A stretch of 64,000 bases of DNA, from contig WPIO01000004.1 in the NCBI GenBank assembly GCA_009760855.2, positions 4,454,001 to 4,518,000 on the forward strand, in the 5' to 3' direction. Below, one piece after another: positions 37,483 through 49,900 of the stretch. The notes beneath the pieces are model-generated. The model did no database searches. It saw only the letters and a program-made list of their open reading frames with translations, and was not told where the DNA came from. The position numbers and the translations under genes are program-made. This DNA comes from Cristatella mucedo. Taxonomy: Eukaryota; Bryozoa; Phylactolaemata; Cristatellidae. The number at the start of each line of letters is the position of its first letter. The first letter of the stretch is position 1.

Positions 37483-39839
37483 TTCAACTATGCCATGGAT
37501 GTGAAAATTAATAGGCATATATAAGATCGAATGTGAGTGAGTACGTGCTTCTGTAAACACAAATCACAGACGTCTCGCTAAAGTTGTGCCATTTAGGATA
37601 TTTATAGTACTACGAAAATGGTAAGACTTCGATGAAGTCAGAAATATCAGAGGACATAGCGTACTAGCTTGCATATTTAGCTACAAAAAACTCTTATTCA
37701 GTTGTTATTGAATATTAAATTGTGAACTGATTTAGGAAGTAGTAATGAGCAGGCCTTTGATTCGCGGGCAATGTAATTAAGTATGTAAATGCTGCGGAAT
37801 TTGTATACTAGTGGAGCGGATTAAAATGATGAGCCTTAACTCCGTCCTAGGGACGGTCTGCTCTCGAGCTGAGGCATTCGAGCTGAGCCTTTGTGCGACT
37901 ATTAGCTTCTATCAAAGGTATTTAATTTTAAAACTGAATTTTCAAGCAATTTTGTTTACAGGTAGGCGCTCTTTCTGCTATGTTTCGCGGGTAAACTGTA
38001 CCTCCTTCATTTAGGTGAACCCGGGAGTAATGGCTGGACGAGGTCACTCAGCAGCAGAAACTCTGGGGTGAACTCATTGTCGGGCTTTTCGCAAGGATTG
38101 ATGAAGCAAGTCCGAGTAAATAAGCTACTCATTTAATGCTGTCATCGGGCTACTCGTTAGTAGCTGAAGTTAATGTTTTATAGTTGCTTTCGTACTTCCT
38201 AAGAGATGGTTGTTAACGTGCACGTTCCTGCATGCACTCTTTAACTGGTTCGCCGCATGTTTTTTTTGTACATTGGCGGTAATTTTTTAGAATTCATCGC
38301 TAGTGGTTTGAACGCGTTTTAAATTGCTTATACTTTTAATATATTTACCTAATGGCTGTTTGTGTATGCGGTTTGTTTGTGTTTGAGTCATTCGAGAGTA
38401 GAATTGTATCTTCCCGAGCCAGTCTTTGGATGGGGTCAGTTGTACAGTGTATAAGCTCGAGGACTCATATATTTCTCAAGATGCTAAGATCACCGCCAAT
38501 TAATTACACATGCAAATGCCGTGGAGAAGGTCTGTCTCAGTGGAGAGGATATAAATTAAGAGCCTAGTTGGAGCAGGCAGACTTAGCGACGGCCTGCCGG
38601 TCGGTGAATCGTTGAGGCTGAGCCTATGTGCAGCTATACGTTCGTAAGCAGTCTTTAATTTTCAAACCGAATACCGTGAGCCCTCTAATAGCCAATAATC
38701 ACAGACGGTATTCATCTTTTCAGATGCATTTTGCCGCAGCAATTCGCCGTCTATAAGAAGCCCGAGTTGGGAGCACTGACACAGGGTTGTAAACAGCTCG
38801 TAGCCACCAGGAAACGCGAGGCTGACTCTGCTACACTACTCACTTTTCTCTTTGCTGCGTGTGATTAAGTCTGTTGGCTCCCGTTTGCGTACCAAAAGCC
38901 GCGGCGTAGGGTCTTTCAGAGTGACCTATAAAAAACTCCTACGTTACACTCATTTAGTCTGTTCGGCTTTGTGGACTTACCGGCGGAGATGCGTACATAT
39001 AATACTAAAGTGACTAGCTACAGCTAGTACCCGGTGGTTGCATCTGGTGAACAGCATTTAGAGCTAGCTTTCAAAAGGAAATATTTCTTGAGTTCCGTAG
39101 ATAGCAGCGGGCTGCGGAATGACGTCAGCCGCCATCGGCGGAGACCGATTCGGAGGCAGGGCGGCGGTAAAAGTGCGCCGAACCTCGTGCCGCCAATTTG
39201 CCTGAGACCTTTGGGCCAATTAGCTAGCTACTCCTTGTGCCTCTGGGTCTGCTAAGCCTTTCGGAGATCCAAAAGCCGACTCGCACGCCTTCGCCGGAGG
39301 CGAGCAGTACGGTGCGTGCGCCACTCAGCAAGGAGCGTAGTCCTTAATGAGAGCATACTTCGATTTGGGTGTCTCGGGTAACCGGCCTCGAGGTAAACTT
39401 CAATCTAGCGAATCCCTGGCCTCGTCCTCTCCGTTCTGGCCCACGTGGCTATCGCGGTATCGCCTTCTGGCGAGCGACCCTGACCGTGACTTGAAGCTCC
39501 TCCGTCGTCTGCCGCACAGAGGCAGTCAGTCGATCTCTCCTATTCGCACCCGGAAGCTTTGCCCTAAAGGCGCGGCAGTCCGCGGGCCTCATTCGCCCCT
39601 CCAAGCGAAAAATGGTTTCGCTCCTCTGGAAACAGAGCCCGTAGCTTCGCGACAGAGGCCTCCGCTCAGCGAGCCTCTTTAAGCGCTCAGAAATTGCGGG
39701 CGTCCCCTGCGAGGCCTGCGAGCTGCCGAATGCGCCACGCCGACACGCCGTCAGACGATGCTCCACGCCGTTAGACCCAACAGACCCGTCAGAGGCCCGA
39801 CCACCCCGCAAGACGCCAAAGCTGCTCGCCCAAAGCTGC
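37483..39839. other. No gene recognised
   Basis: AT-rich to 38.9 kb and then GC-rich. No recognised domain in any frame and no LINE/SINE hallmark. Confidence 0.4.
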
Positions 39840-39841
39840 AT

Positions 39842-39866
<25 letters not shown>
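39840..39866. repeat. (CA)n microsatellite
   Basis: About 13 CA units. Confidence 0.9.
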
Positions 39867-39872
<6 letters not shown>

Positions 39873-41124
39873 CCCAAAGATCAAATGGACAACACGGCAG
39901 GTAGTGTAGTAAGAATCGCCGGGAGCCATGCGGGTGATCATGGGCCTGCGGAGTACGCTCACGGTACAGCGGACCCAGCAGGGTCACATGAGTGCCGAAG
40001 AGTGAGGCCCGAGGGTGTGGGCCTGCCCTAAGCGTACTAAGATCGTCCGTAGTAGCGGGTATCTTTGGACGGTGCAAAATCAGCGTTGCTCATGCGGAGT
40101 CGTGGGTTCAGCCGCAGCGTGAGAAAATATAAATGGCGCCCTGCTGCTGCATTTCGGGAAGCTCAGGCTAGGCGCTAGCTACTCGCTGGGCTGGACAGCG
40201 GCGGCAGAACGACGCAGCTCCGAGCGGGATGACGAACGAGTCGTAGGCAGATGAACGCTACTGATTGTTGGTGTACGCAAACATCATCACTGCTCACTCG
40301 TTGTGAGTTGAGCTACAGCGCCATCAAGCGGTCGGCTGACGCTCGCGAGTCCAGGCTCCGATCAGCTGCGTCTCGCGGGAGTCTTCAGGCGCATGATTGG
40401 CCGACGAATGACGAGGGTTCAGCCAACGGCCAACATGCCGAGGCCGCGACTAAATGAAATTTACTCCGAAATTAGATCTGCTCCGAAATTAGATCTACTC
40501 CAAAATGAGATCTGCTGGTCTAAGTAGTCCGGTGAAGGGCTGCTTGAGGGCACGAGGTCGTTTGGTACACTCAAACAGGAAAAACCTAAGGTACAAACGT
40601 CGCACAGTCCCACAGCTGTAACAAAATTATTGAGCCTTAAGGTGACAGTGCTCAGCGCAAGGAGACTTTCGAGGCTCATTGCGACTTATCGGAAATAGAT
40701 CTTGATCTTGATTGATTGAGCTTGATCTTAAGGATTAGCGATTTTCATGATGGATGGAATCGTTGCAGAGTAGAGGTGCACCGTTGGCATACGACTGCCT
40801 GCTCTCCTCGATGGTGATCTTCCATCTAATAAGACATCTACTGATTTAACTGTGGGTCTTCCTCCTGATATAATCGCTTGAGGCCGGACATGAACGCAAC
40901 GATCGATAACTTCTGAAAGCTGGCTAGGCATAAAGGGTCGCAAATGATGTAAAAAGCGAAATCTCATCTCGTAGATCAGACGCCAAGAGTAGGCATTTCT
41001 GTTAAACGAAGCGCGGAACAAGTGCTGCAGGAATAATAAAAATTTAGTACACATTTTGACTAAAAAGAAATCTGAATACGATGGTTGTAAAAGTCAACGG
41101 TAGTGGCAAGTCGGCTAGTTTTTC
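39867..41124. other. No gene recognised; short tandem at 40458-40515
   Basis: Three imperfect copies of an AGATCTGCTCCGAAATT-type unit lie at about 40458-40515. A 108-residue reverse frame (40728-41054) is unrecognised. Confidence 0.4.
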
Positions 41125-41430
41125 TTGATATTCTTTGCCATGCAGTCTTCTATCGCGTTGATCGGCCAGAAGGTTTCTGCTCCGCGCTGTCAACTAAGCC
41201 AAGAGCTCGGCTCGGCTCGTCTCTGGAGCCGAGCTGACACTGGCGGCCAACCACCTGCTACTGCTGCTGGGCGGACCGTTGAAAAAACGTTGAACTGGCC
41301 ACAGCGCGCCTCCCATCACGTTCATCATGTTTATGGTTCACCCATTCGTACAGTGCTCCGTTCATCGCCTGATTGCCACTCTGCCCCGAGCTCCCGTCGC
41401 CACCCCACCATAAAGAGACCAGTCACTTTC

Positions 41431-41431
<1 letters not shown>

Positions 41432-41519
<88 letters not shown>
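41432..41519. repeat. (GA)n microsatellite
   Basis: About 44 GA units, giving an Arg-Glu repeat in the overlapping frame. Confidence 0.97.
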
Positions 41520-41522
<3 letters not shown>

Positions 41523-41784
41523 CAAGTCAGACAGCGAGCAGGATAGTGAGGATCCACACTCCAATTTTACATATGCGGCTGAGGAGAAAAAACCACACGT
41601 CCCTACCAGGAAATACGTCAATGATCTGATCAGAGCCGTCGCTTTAACGAAATCCAACGCTGAGCTTCTGACATATAGGCTCAAGGAGTGGAAATTTATG
41701 AATGACAGTGTGGTATTACCAGATCAGAGAAAGCATCACAAAATTTTCCAGCTTCAAAGTAAAACGATATCTACGATTCATTAG
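41520..41784 (+). pseudogene. Fragment of a multicopy uncharacterised protein family
   Basis: Just after the GA tract the frame reads an acidic SSKSDSEQDSEDPH segment. It then reads RKYVNDLIRAVALTKSNAEL and a segment containing RLKEWKFM and DQRKHHKIF, and ends at a TAG (41782-41784). I recall this pattern (acidic N-terminus, NDLIRDL-x-L-x-K-x-x-AELL-x-SRL, then a basic RKRH motif) from a repeated uncharacterised family in arthropods and cnidarians. That family continues with a conserved LFIDSSK...LLHNGN region, which is absent here. So this is an N-terminal remnant, probably a pseudogene or a repeat-borne piece. No function is assigned. Family membership rests on memory, not on a search. Confidence 0.4.
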
Positions 41785-42805
41785 CTATTCTTTCTGACTA
41801 AACGGAACTCACAAGACGCGAGTTTTTCAGTTTTCTCATTAAGTACGAGTTAACTTCAAATTAACCCTTGCTCTGATCGAAAAAATCAGTGTTTTGGGAA
41901 TAATGGCCAATTACTACCCCACAACAAAAATGGTATTCAATAATATCATTGTTATAAGAGTTCAGCTGGTCTACTGCTACTCGTTGCAGTGCCTTCGATA
42001 GGAACGGCAGTAGTGAAATAGGGTGCAAGTTGCCAAGGCTCTGCTGGTCTTGTGGTGATCTCTTTATGGGTAGCCTAAAATAGCCTTTTTAAGGAAGCAG
42101 GGACAAAACCTGAGCATAGCAGTATTATTGAAGGTAAGGATATGCCGGAAGTAGTAGCAGAGCAGAAAACATCATCGTCGCATACAAATTGTGAAGTTCC
42201 GTCTAGCACCTCCAAAGCCCAAACATCCACAGGCAGCAAAATTATTCTCACAACTAAAGTAAGGGGCTGCTAGTTTATTACTAATAAAGCTCGCTTACTT
42301 CCTGAAAAGAAGCATGAGCAGACTGCCACTGCTGTATTAACTTGCTTAGGTGTGATGCAGCTAAGAAAATTTAGGCATTGTAAGTCAAAGTAAAGATGTA
42401 ACTGCTAAAAGCTGAGGCCACAATGTTGTGACAAGCGGTTTTTTAACTCGAAACTTCCGCTAGCTCACATGTAAGAGATTTTGTTGGTTATTTAATCCTC
42501 TGCTCATTGCAGATCCATCATTGAGAGGCAGCCCTTACATTTGAACCGGGTACTAGCTCAGCAGTAGCCACCAAAAATTCCACTACTATGACCTTGACTC
42601 TACAATGCTAAAGTCATGTGGCCACGTTATTCTCGCTTTACCGCATCTTTCAACGGGCCTGTCTGACCGTAGGCTCAAACGAAAGTAAGCAGACATTAAT
42701 GTAGAGCAGAAAGTATAAGTAACGTGTACCTGTTAAATACTAAGACCGCAGTGTATTTGACGACAAGCGGCTTCTTTAACCTTAAACCTTCCGCTACCTC
42801 ATGTA
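41785..42805. other. No gene recognised
   Basis: AT-rich unique DNA. Confidence 0.4.
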
Positions 42806-43055
42806 TAGTAATAATAATCATGATAATAATAATACATTTGATTCAGAGCCCTCAGAAAACTCAATCTTTTTCGAAGTACTTTAAATTTGCTACAAAGGAA
42901 GCACGATCGAATGGTTAGTGGTAGCAAGCTCAATAAACAACAAGAATAACATGGTTTGGGGTGACATGCACAGGGTCAGCATGCAAGTGTGGTTAGTGGC
43001 TGCATGCAGTGTCATCGCGCATAACTACATAAAGGGCAAATCACAGGAAAGTTGA
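42806..43055 (-). mobile_element. LINE 3' UTR and tail fragment
   Basis: AAT repeats and a degraded hairpin (GAGCCCTCAGAAAACTCAAT) are followed by well conserved 3' UTR words (GTGACATGCACAGGGTCAGC; GCAAGTGTGGTTAGTGGC) shared with 31.5 kb and 37.3 kb. Confidence 0.8.
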
Positions 43056-44100
43056 GGGCGAGTAGACCCAAAAAAGACTAACCTAGCAGGCATTCGCTAA
43101 GAAAAGCAAAAATTGCATTACAAAAAAGTCTCATAAATACAAAATCAAACGAAATGAGATAAGCTAAATGGAAAACATTTTGATACCGATCGATACCATG
43201 CTGTCTCGAGCGTCCATCTTTTCAGCACACCAGCCTTGACTGCCCAGGCCACTGCATTGCGATACATTGTTATTCACTGTTCGCTCATGCTCTTCTCTGC
43301 TGGTTTCAACAACAGTAGATTCCAAAATGGTATCGATTTTACCACAAGCAGGACTAAACGGCGTTTTAGGTGTCGGAGAGACGAGATTAAACTTCTACAG
43401 CATTCATCACGCGGAGACCAGGCAGTGAAGGGAATAGCTTCAAGATTTCCATTGTAATAGAAAAGGAGATCGTTCGATAGAAGTAGCTACGAGTCGTAAC
43501 GTTTGAGCCGAGTTGAGAGTCCGTACTGTTGATACAGCATTGTCTCAAATGCCGGAGTCACTGTTCAGCTTTGCCTGTTCTTTTCCTGGCGTCACGACAG
43601 ATTGGCTGGAACATTCCGACCTCAGACATGGAAGGGGTTTGATCGGCTGCCGCATGGGCCAATGAGCACCCCATCTCTTCAGCAATCAGACCTAAGGAGG
43701 AAATGAGCTAAACTCGGGTATTTGTTGCATGGGCCGGATCACTCCGGCCCCTCCAGATGGGGAGCTCCACTACTGGTCTGTGGATCGCATCCACTCCATT
43801 AACCGACCCCGTTCCTACCCAAAACTGCTGCTACCCTTCATACCAACCCTGCTGCTCCCTCCAAGACCAATCCTGCCCTCTCGGAACTGGTAAGGAGGAC
43901 CCAACGGCGGTCGAATCAGTCCTGCCCCACTAACTTGGTAAGGAGGCAAGTTCTTCAGCCTTCAAAACAGGTCGTCTCCTTCATACACAGACTGCTAAAG
44001 ACTGCCGCTTGATTCTGATAAACCCGGCTCCTCAGACTCAAGCACCTATTAGCGATATAACAGCCTCGAAATGAAGGTGTGCGGCATAGCGGGAAGTTGG
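43056..44100. other. Upstream flank of tektin-2, no gene recognised
   Basis: Unique sequence. A perfect 7-bp GGCCGGA/TCCGGCC stem with a TCAC loop lies at 43732-43749. No frame of note. Confidence 0.4.
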
Positions 44101-44178
44101 CGGCTCATTACGTATAGTTAATTAATGATTGGTTCGCCGCGGTCCAAGCTACCCAATCGTTGTAGCGCTCTTGATGTG

Positions 44179-44191
44179 GTTGCATAGCAAC
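44179..44191. promoter_or_regulatory. X-box (RFX binding site) of the tektin-2 promoter
   Basis: GTTGCATAGCAAC is a perfect inverted repeat (GTTGC, 3-base spacer, GCAAC) matching the RFX X-box consensus that drives ciliary genes in animals. It lies about 100 bases before a probable 5'-UTR donor and about 270 bases before the tektin-2 ATG. An ATTGG (44128-44132) and a CCAAT (44153-44157), candidate NF-Y sites, lie just upstream. Binding is inferred. Confidence 0.7.
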
Positions 44192-44291
44192 GACGTTACT
44201 AGCGAGATAGTCCGCCAGCGGGTGGATCAACAAATCGTGGTACAGGGTTCTCGTGCCTGCAAAGAGCAAGTCCAGTCATTTCAAGAGACAG

Positions 44292-44454
44292 GTGAGTAGT
44301 TTAAAACAGATCTTTCTCACTTACATGATAGTTCTAGTCAATTTGAATGAAAACACGCTTGAAGGTTATCGGCCCTGTGCATGCCGGCATCGATTAAGAG
44401 CCTGATGTTGGAAAATTTGACAGCGCCCGAAGAATTGTATCTGTTTTTGCATAG
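44292..44454 (+). other. TEKT2: Probable 5'-UTR intron of tektin-2
   Basis: AGACAG|GTGAGTAG is a strong donor and CTGTTTTTGCATAG|AAAATGGC a plausible acceptor three bases before the start codon. Splicing is inferred from the sites alone. A trans-splice acceptor is an alternative reading for the second site. Confidence 0.5.
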
Positions 44455-44457
44455 AAA

Positions 44458-46393
44458 ATGGCAACGCATGCTAAGAATTCTACGAGGTTTGCTCCAGCTG
44501 ACTGGTTTACATCGAACTATACCATTTCTACAAATGCGGAGCGCCAACGTGAGGCATCATTCCAAGTACGTCAAGAAGCTCGGTTTCTACGCAACGAAAC
44601 AGACAGCAAGACTAAATGGGACCAATATGACAATAATACGAGATTGGCAGACAGGGTAGACGATATACGAAAGTGGAAGGATATCCTTGAGAAAACCTTA
44701 GCGGACCTTGACAAGGAAATTGCCGATCTGACAGAGGCCAAAGAGCTCACCGAAATATCGCTCCAAGAGAAGGAAGTACCGCTAGACGTTGCCATCGAAA
44801 ACTTGACTATACGCGAAGGAAGGCAAGCAGTTGATCTGGTGAAGGACGAAGTAGAAAACCAGCTTCACAGGGTGAGTGATACAGCTCTTGGGCTTGCAGC
44901 ATACTAACTCGCGAAATGCATCTGCTCACAATTCCTTGTTTTGCCTGTAGGAAATGGATGTCATCGACAAAATAAAAAAGAGACTGCAGCAGAAATGCAG
45001 CGAGTCATTTGAGCAACTCTGCCTTCTCCAGGAAGCCCGCCAGCAGATCATATTGGATCTGCAGGACAAAAACATTGCTCTAGGGATTGATGTCGACCAG
45101 TACAACCTCACCGAGAAGTCACCGGGCATAAGCTACAAGCCCAACCCGACCCGCGTACCCAAAGGGTAAGCAGTGAATCACACCGTGCCATTTTCCCTGC
45201 ATCGGTGTGATTTACAAAGGTAGTATCCAGAGGTTTCCTTACGCAATAAACAGCAGGCACGTTAGTGACTAGTACCAAAGTTTGCCTTACTCAGTGTACA
45301 CCAGGCATGTTAGTGTCTAGTTCCACATAAATTGACCCTCTTCGTTAAATCAGTGCGTGTAATGCTGTCTACTTATAACTAACATGTCTCCTTGTAGGAG
45401 CACAACACCACAGCAGTGGGAAGACTTCAGCCGCTACAACAAGGAGAGGGCCGAGGCGGAAATGAGAGCTTCAACGAGGTTGCGCGAAGCCATACACCAC
45501 ACCCTTCAGGAGACAGCCAACGATCTGGAAGCACAGAAGCTGGCGACGGAGTACGCCTTCAGGAAAAGGATACACGAGACCGAACGCGCTAAGGGGGAGC
45601 TGGAGTGGCAGAAGAAGAGCGTGAGTAGTCAATCAGCGACTCGCTAAGAAGCAGGCAGGCCTCAGCAGGATGCCGGCGGCCAAGCTGGGCTGCCTATCTT
45701 TTTGTGTGTAGACGGAGCAAGAAATCGCTCAAATGGAGCAAGACATTCATAACCTTGAAATATCCACACACGACAAGGTCAACCCTGCCAAGCTAGCACA
45801 GACACGACTGGAGAATCGCACATACCGACCCAACGTCGAGCTATGCCGCGATGAGCCACAGTATGGCCTAACCGATGAGGTTAAGCAGCTACAGGCGACC
45901 AAGGCTGCACTGGAGGAGAAACTCCGACAATCGCAGTAAGTAAATCTATTTCGGCTAGCTCTAGCAACCACGGCTGACCAAACCTATTTCCATCATGGCA
46001 ATTCTTGCCGTCTGGTTCAAAACCACCCGTAGAGCTGTTGAAGGTTCTACCCCACGATAACTTAGGGCACGTGAGTGCACGCCGCAACACGCGGCCTCTG
46101 CTTGTATGACTGCAGCAGCATTTTCCAAGTCCAGTGGCAAACTTGAGCTCTCAATGTTCTAATGATCTCTCGAGCTGACGTATCCCACTATATCTTTCAG
46201 ACATGCTCTTGATGGCCTTCAGAACAATCTGCATAGGATAAACGACGATCTAGCTTTAAAGAACAACTCGCTCATGCTCGACAACCGGTGCATGGCATCA
46301 CGTGCGAAGCTCAACGTGCGGCCCATAACGGCATCCGAAAACAATCGCTCACTGACGGGCATCTACAGAGAGAGGTCCAAGATCCTAGCATAG
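44458..46393 (+). CDS. TEKT2: Tektin-2, complete five-exon gene
   Basis: Tektin-2 is a coiled-coil filament protein lining the doublet microtubules of motile cilia and sperm flagella. The exons are 44458-44871, 44951-45165, 45398-45620, 45712-45935 and 46201-46393, all with GT-AG introns and matching phases. They give 422 residues, close to the roughly 430 of vertebrate TEKT2. The tektin signature RPNVELCRD falls at residues 323-331 (45826-45852), followed by the TEKT2-type QYGLTDEV. Other TEKT2-like stretches are RQEARFLRNET, SFEQLCLLQEA, STTPQQWEDFSRYNKERAEA and, near the end, LKNNSLMLDNRCM. Most of the protein is predicted heptad-rich helix. Assignment to tektin-2 rather than -1, -3 or -4 rests on these stretches. 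The start is the first ATG after the acceptor at 44454 and gives the family N-terminus. Introns are short (79-265 bases). No frameshift or missing residue is seen. Confidence 0.95.
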
Positions 46394-46533
46394 CGGGCTG
46401 CACACTGGACAGATATAAACTAAGTGCACAGTAAATCTCCCATCCAATGTCTAACTTAGGTGACATCCTCGTCACACGCGCTAATGTGCTTGTAATGTAA
46501 AAACTCCTTTTTCTCGCAAAACAATACGTATGC

Positions 46534-46539
46534 AATAAA
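46534..46539 (+). terminator. TEKT2: Poly(A) signal of tektin-2
   Basis: AATAAA lies about 140 bases after the stop codon, inside a short AT-rich stretch. A second CAATAAAG near 46590 could be an alternative. Confidence 0.6.
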
Positions 46540-46594
46540 ATATAAGAGAATGCTCAATGGACAACAGCGTTTGGCTCAGTAAACACGGGCAATA

Positions 46595-46897
46595 AAGAGC
46601 GAGCAGTATTTTTTTTACACGGCATGCTTATCGTGAACATGAAAGTAGGCTCTTTGCAAGCAGGATCCATGATTCAAGTTGGCTAGCCCATCAAGGCTGG
46701 TCCGACCGGAACTGTGGTCGGTTGAGCCGGCTGCTTCGGGGTCCTCCTCCTCGGCTGGTCGGCTGCTGGCCCCCTCTGCTGCCGCGCCTCAGCATCCGTA
46801 CACCTGCCGGCCCTGCAGGTAGCGATGAGCTGGGGTAGTTTGCTGACACATCGTCCCAGGTATCGGCATCGCTTCGACCTAACAGTTAAGGACGAAA
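46595..46897. other. No gene recognised
   Basis: Unique sequence between tektin-2 and a LINE tail. Confidence 0.4.
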
Positions 46898-46985
46898 AAT
46901 AATAATAATAATAATGCACTTGATAAAGCGCCCTCAGAGAACTCAAATCACTCTCTAGGCGCTTTACATTAGCTGCAAAGGGGAA
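46898..46985 (-). mobile_element. LINE tail fragment
   Basis: AAT repeats precede GATAAAGCGCCCTCAGAGAA and the ACTCTCTAGGCGCTTTACAT arm, a well preserved hairpin. Confidence 0.8.
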
Positions 46986-49900
46986 AAAAGAGCTTAGGCC
47001 ATGTTTCTGGCAAAGAGCATAAATAACTTACCAAACAGCTGAATATCACTACCTCGGGGGAGGATGGCCCTGTCGATTTCTAGCTTATGTAATCTTGCCT
47101 CACCAAGTAACCCAAATCGTGAAGATAATTATGAGAATACAATGCCATACAAGCTTCAGGGGTGCAACAGTGCTAATGCAACCAAAAAATTGCACCGAAG
47201 GGGCCGTGCTATAACCGGGCTGCACACTTGAGCGGACCTGGGGAAGACAACCGAAAGTGTCCCCCAAAAAAGTAGCATCGAAAATTTGCTCCGACCTATT
47301 AATGGGCCATATGAATTACCTTCTTAATGCCACACTGAGTAGCTAGCTCGTCAGCCTAAGCATTCGACTGCAGTGCTCATCCAAGCCTTGGGTAAACACT
47401 TCGACCCGCCGCCATATCAACAATACAAGAGACAGCGTGCAGCCCGAGGAGACGAGAGTTTGAGGAGCTGACAGTGTGACAGCATTAGACGTAAGAAACT
47501 ACCAACCCAGGGCACCGAGCGCGATTCCTGCTGCTGAGGCCTGGCTGCCAACAGTGGCAGTACAATTAGCACTACCGTACTTGATGGCAAAATAGAAATG
47601 AGCTGAGCTGAGCTCTGACAGGTCGACAGTGCAAAAAACTCTGGGACACACTATGGAAAGCAGATAAAGGGATCATTTCAGCAGATGGAATGCCAGCCGA
47701 TAAAAGACAAAATAATCTAGGCCGACACAAACAAGTGGCCAAACCAGGCCGACAGGTATTTCGAGCTGTTACGAAGTCCGATCACATATGTGCATATCTG
47801 CATCACCAAGTCATGCTAGGAACCAACTGACTTCGAATTACGAGCTTGCAAGCACGACTAGGTGGTAAGATAAGGACACACTACTTTAGACACAAGCAAA
47901 GGGGAGGGACTACCGGGCTACTATTCTCATCAAACAGGGCGGCACGTCCCTTCAGCTTTCCCTACGATTACCCGGCTCAAGAAAGGCCGAAGGTGACATT
48001 CCAGCATTCACACAGCAACGCTGGGTACCTTCTCAGGACCTCATGACAATGCCAATGCATTAGCAATACCCTAGGAAGTTCAGATCGTCCTTTTTAAGAC
48101 ACGAATTCCCAAAAATAACTGCAGCGGTGCATTGGCACGCAGACACTATATATACACTTAAAGAGAAAACAAATAAGCTCTTGCTCTCATTGAGCCCAGG
48201 TATGCAGACATAGCAATGTCGAGCTTGAATTAATGCCTTATACCTTTCCGAAGTTGGCAACTGGATCAAAGAAACCTATTTCCTACTCATTAACAGAAAA
48301 AAAGTTGGTCGCCAAAATAAGTGACTTCCAAGCCTGTACGACAAAATTCACAATAAAACACTTCCTGAGTCGTCTCAGAACCTTAGCACAATTTCCAACT
48401 CATAGTTTTGCTTCACACACTTTATCATAGAGAGTCTGCTCAGCAGATGCAGCTTACCCCTGCCACACTATTATCAACCACCCACTGGCTGTGCGGATTT
48501 TTTTCGTGAAAATGAAAATTTTTGGCAAAAAACTATTGCTCACTTGTGAGTGAATCCACAAAAATCTCAAACGCTGGATTTTTTTATTTTACAAAATCAA
48601 TGCCAAAAATACCACCACAGGGTGAGATTATTATGAAGAAACAATACATTTTGCATCCTACCACCTTGGTTAGCCCACTAGAAAATGCAAAACTACTGGT
48701 CTGGAACTTTGAAGCAGGTTTGGAAGCAGTCGTGGTTTTCAAAAAACAGTTAGTGCTAGCACCATCACGACGCAGAGAAGTATGAGATTTTGGATGTGCC
48801 AAAGGTCAGTGCCAAAAAAGTGCATCTCAACGACTGCCAGGCACTTCTTCAAAATGGTCAAGCCTCGAGGCATCCAGCTTTGCACACACCTAGATGTCGG
48901 AAGTGGACTAAGAGTGAGAAACCACCTAACTAAGGCTCTTTACGAATAAGAGCTTCTATTTAGATAGTGAGAAGGTAATTCAATTTAGTTCATTCATGCA
49001 TTTAGCAAGCCAAGAGAGTTAAGATCTAAGAAACTTTTAAAAGAATTCACTAATTCTATTTTTATCAGAAAAGCCATTTGGCAGTTTTTCCTTTGTATCG
49101 TGCCATTGATTTCTTGCAGTGTTTTCGAACAGAGTCAGACCTTTGGTCATGCATGATCAAAGTAAGCCTCAATCATCGAACCCTCGATGATTGCCCGACA
49201 CGGTCATTGAGATACATTGTTAGACTAAGGGTTACTTGGAGCACCCAGCAAATCTTTCTCACTTGCCAATGCTCGGACGGCCCAACAAAAAAAGCCTCCC
49301 ACTATCTACCCTATACTCTAGGATCACTAGTTGGCTAGTTAGTTAGTCCACCCCTGACGTCACACCTACGTAGAGTGTTTTGCATTTTCTATATAGTCGC
49401 ACGATAAGGGAAGAGCAAAGACGAGTGTAAAAAGAGGAGAGTAGACAATCTATTAATTTGCACATGTGGCTGCAACGTGCACTTTCACAAATGAACATGG
49501 GGAGCTTATAAAAAAAAAATAAAAACAAATTTGAACTTGAAAGGGATTTTTCCAATGGCGACATTCCAGCAGCTTGCACTATCTGTCATACGCCCGAGGT
49601 GATGAATGTTCCGGTACTTCCCAGCTTCAGCTTGGCTTAGCTGGCGTAGTGGAACAACTGCCAGGTTGGAGTTAAGTGAGAGTTTTACCAGTTTGATTAA
49701 ATTGTTGCAAATTATAGGCACTTAAAAATCCGCATCTAGCACATTGGTTGGATGAATACCAATAAAGATCAAGCATCAGCAGAAGCTCAAAGGAAAATCT
49801 TGCCAGCAACGACGGATTGGAGAGAGAGAGAGAGAGCAGCCCCAGAAGTGGCTGCTGAACACGGTGTGCAGCAAAAGGTGAAAGAAAGAAGGTGCTCTCT

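Noticed and set aside
41125-41519. N-terminal part of the 219-residue frame before the GA tract
   Set aside because: No similarity to the family seen after the tract; the frame is simply open through (GA)n.
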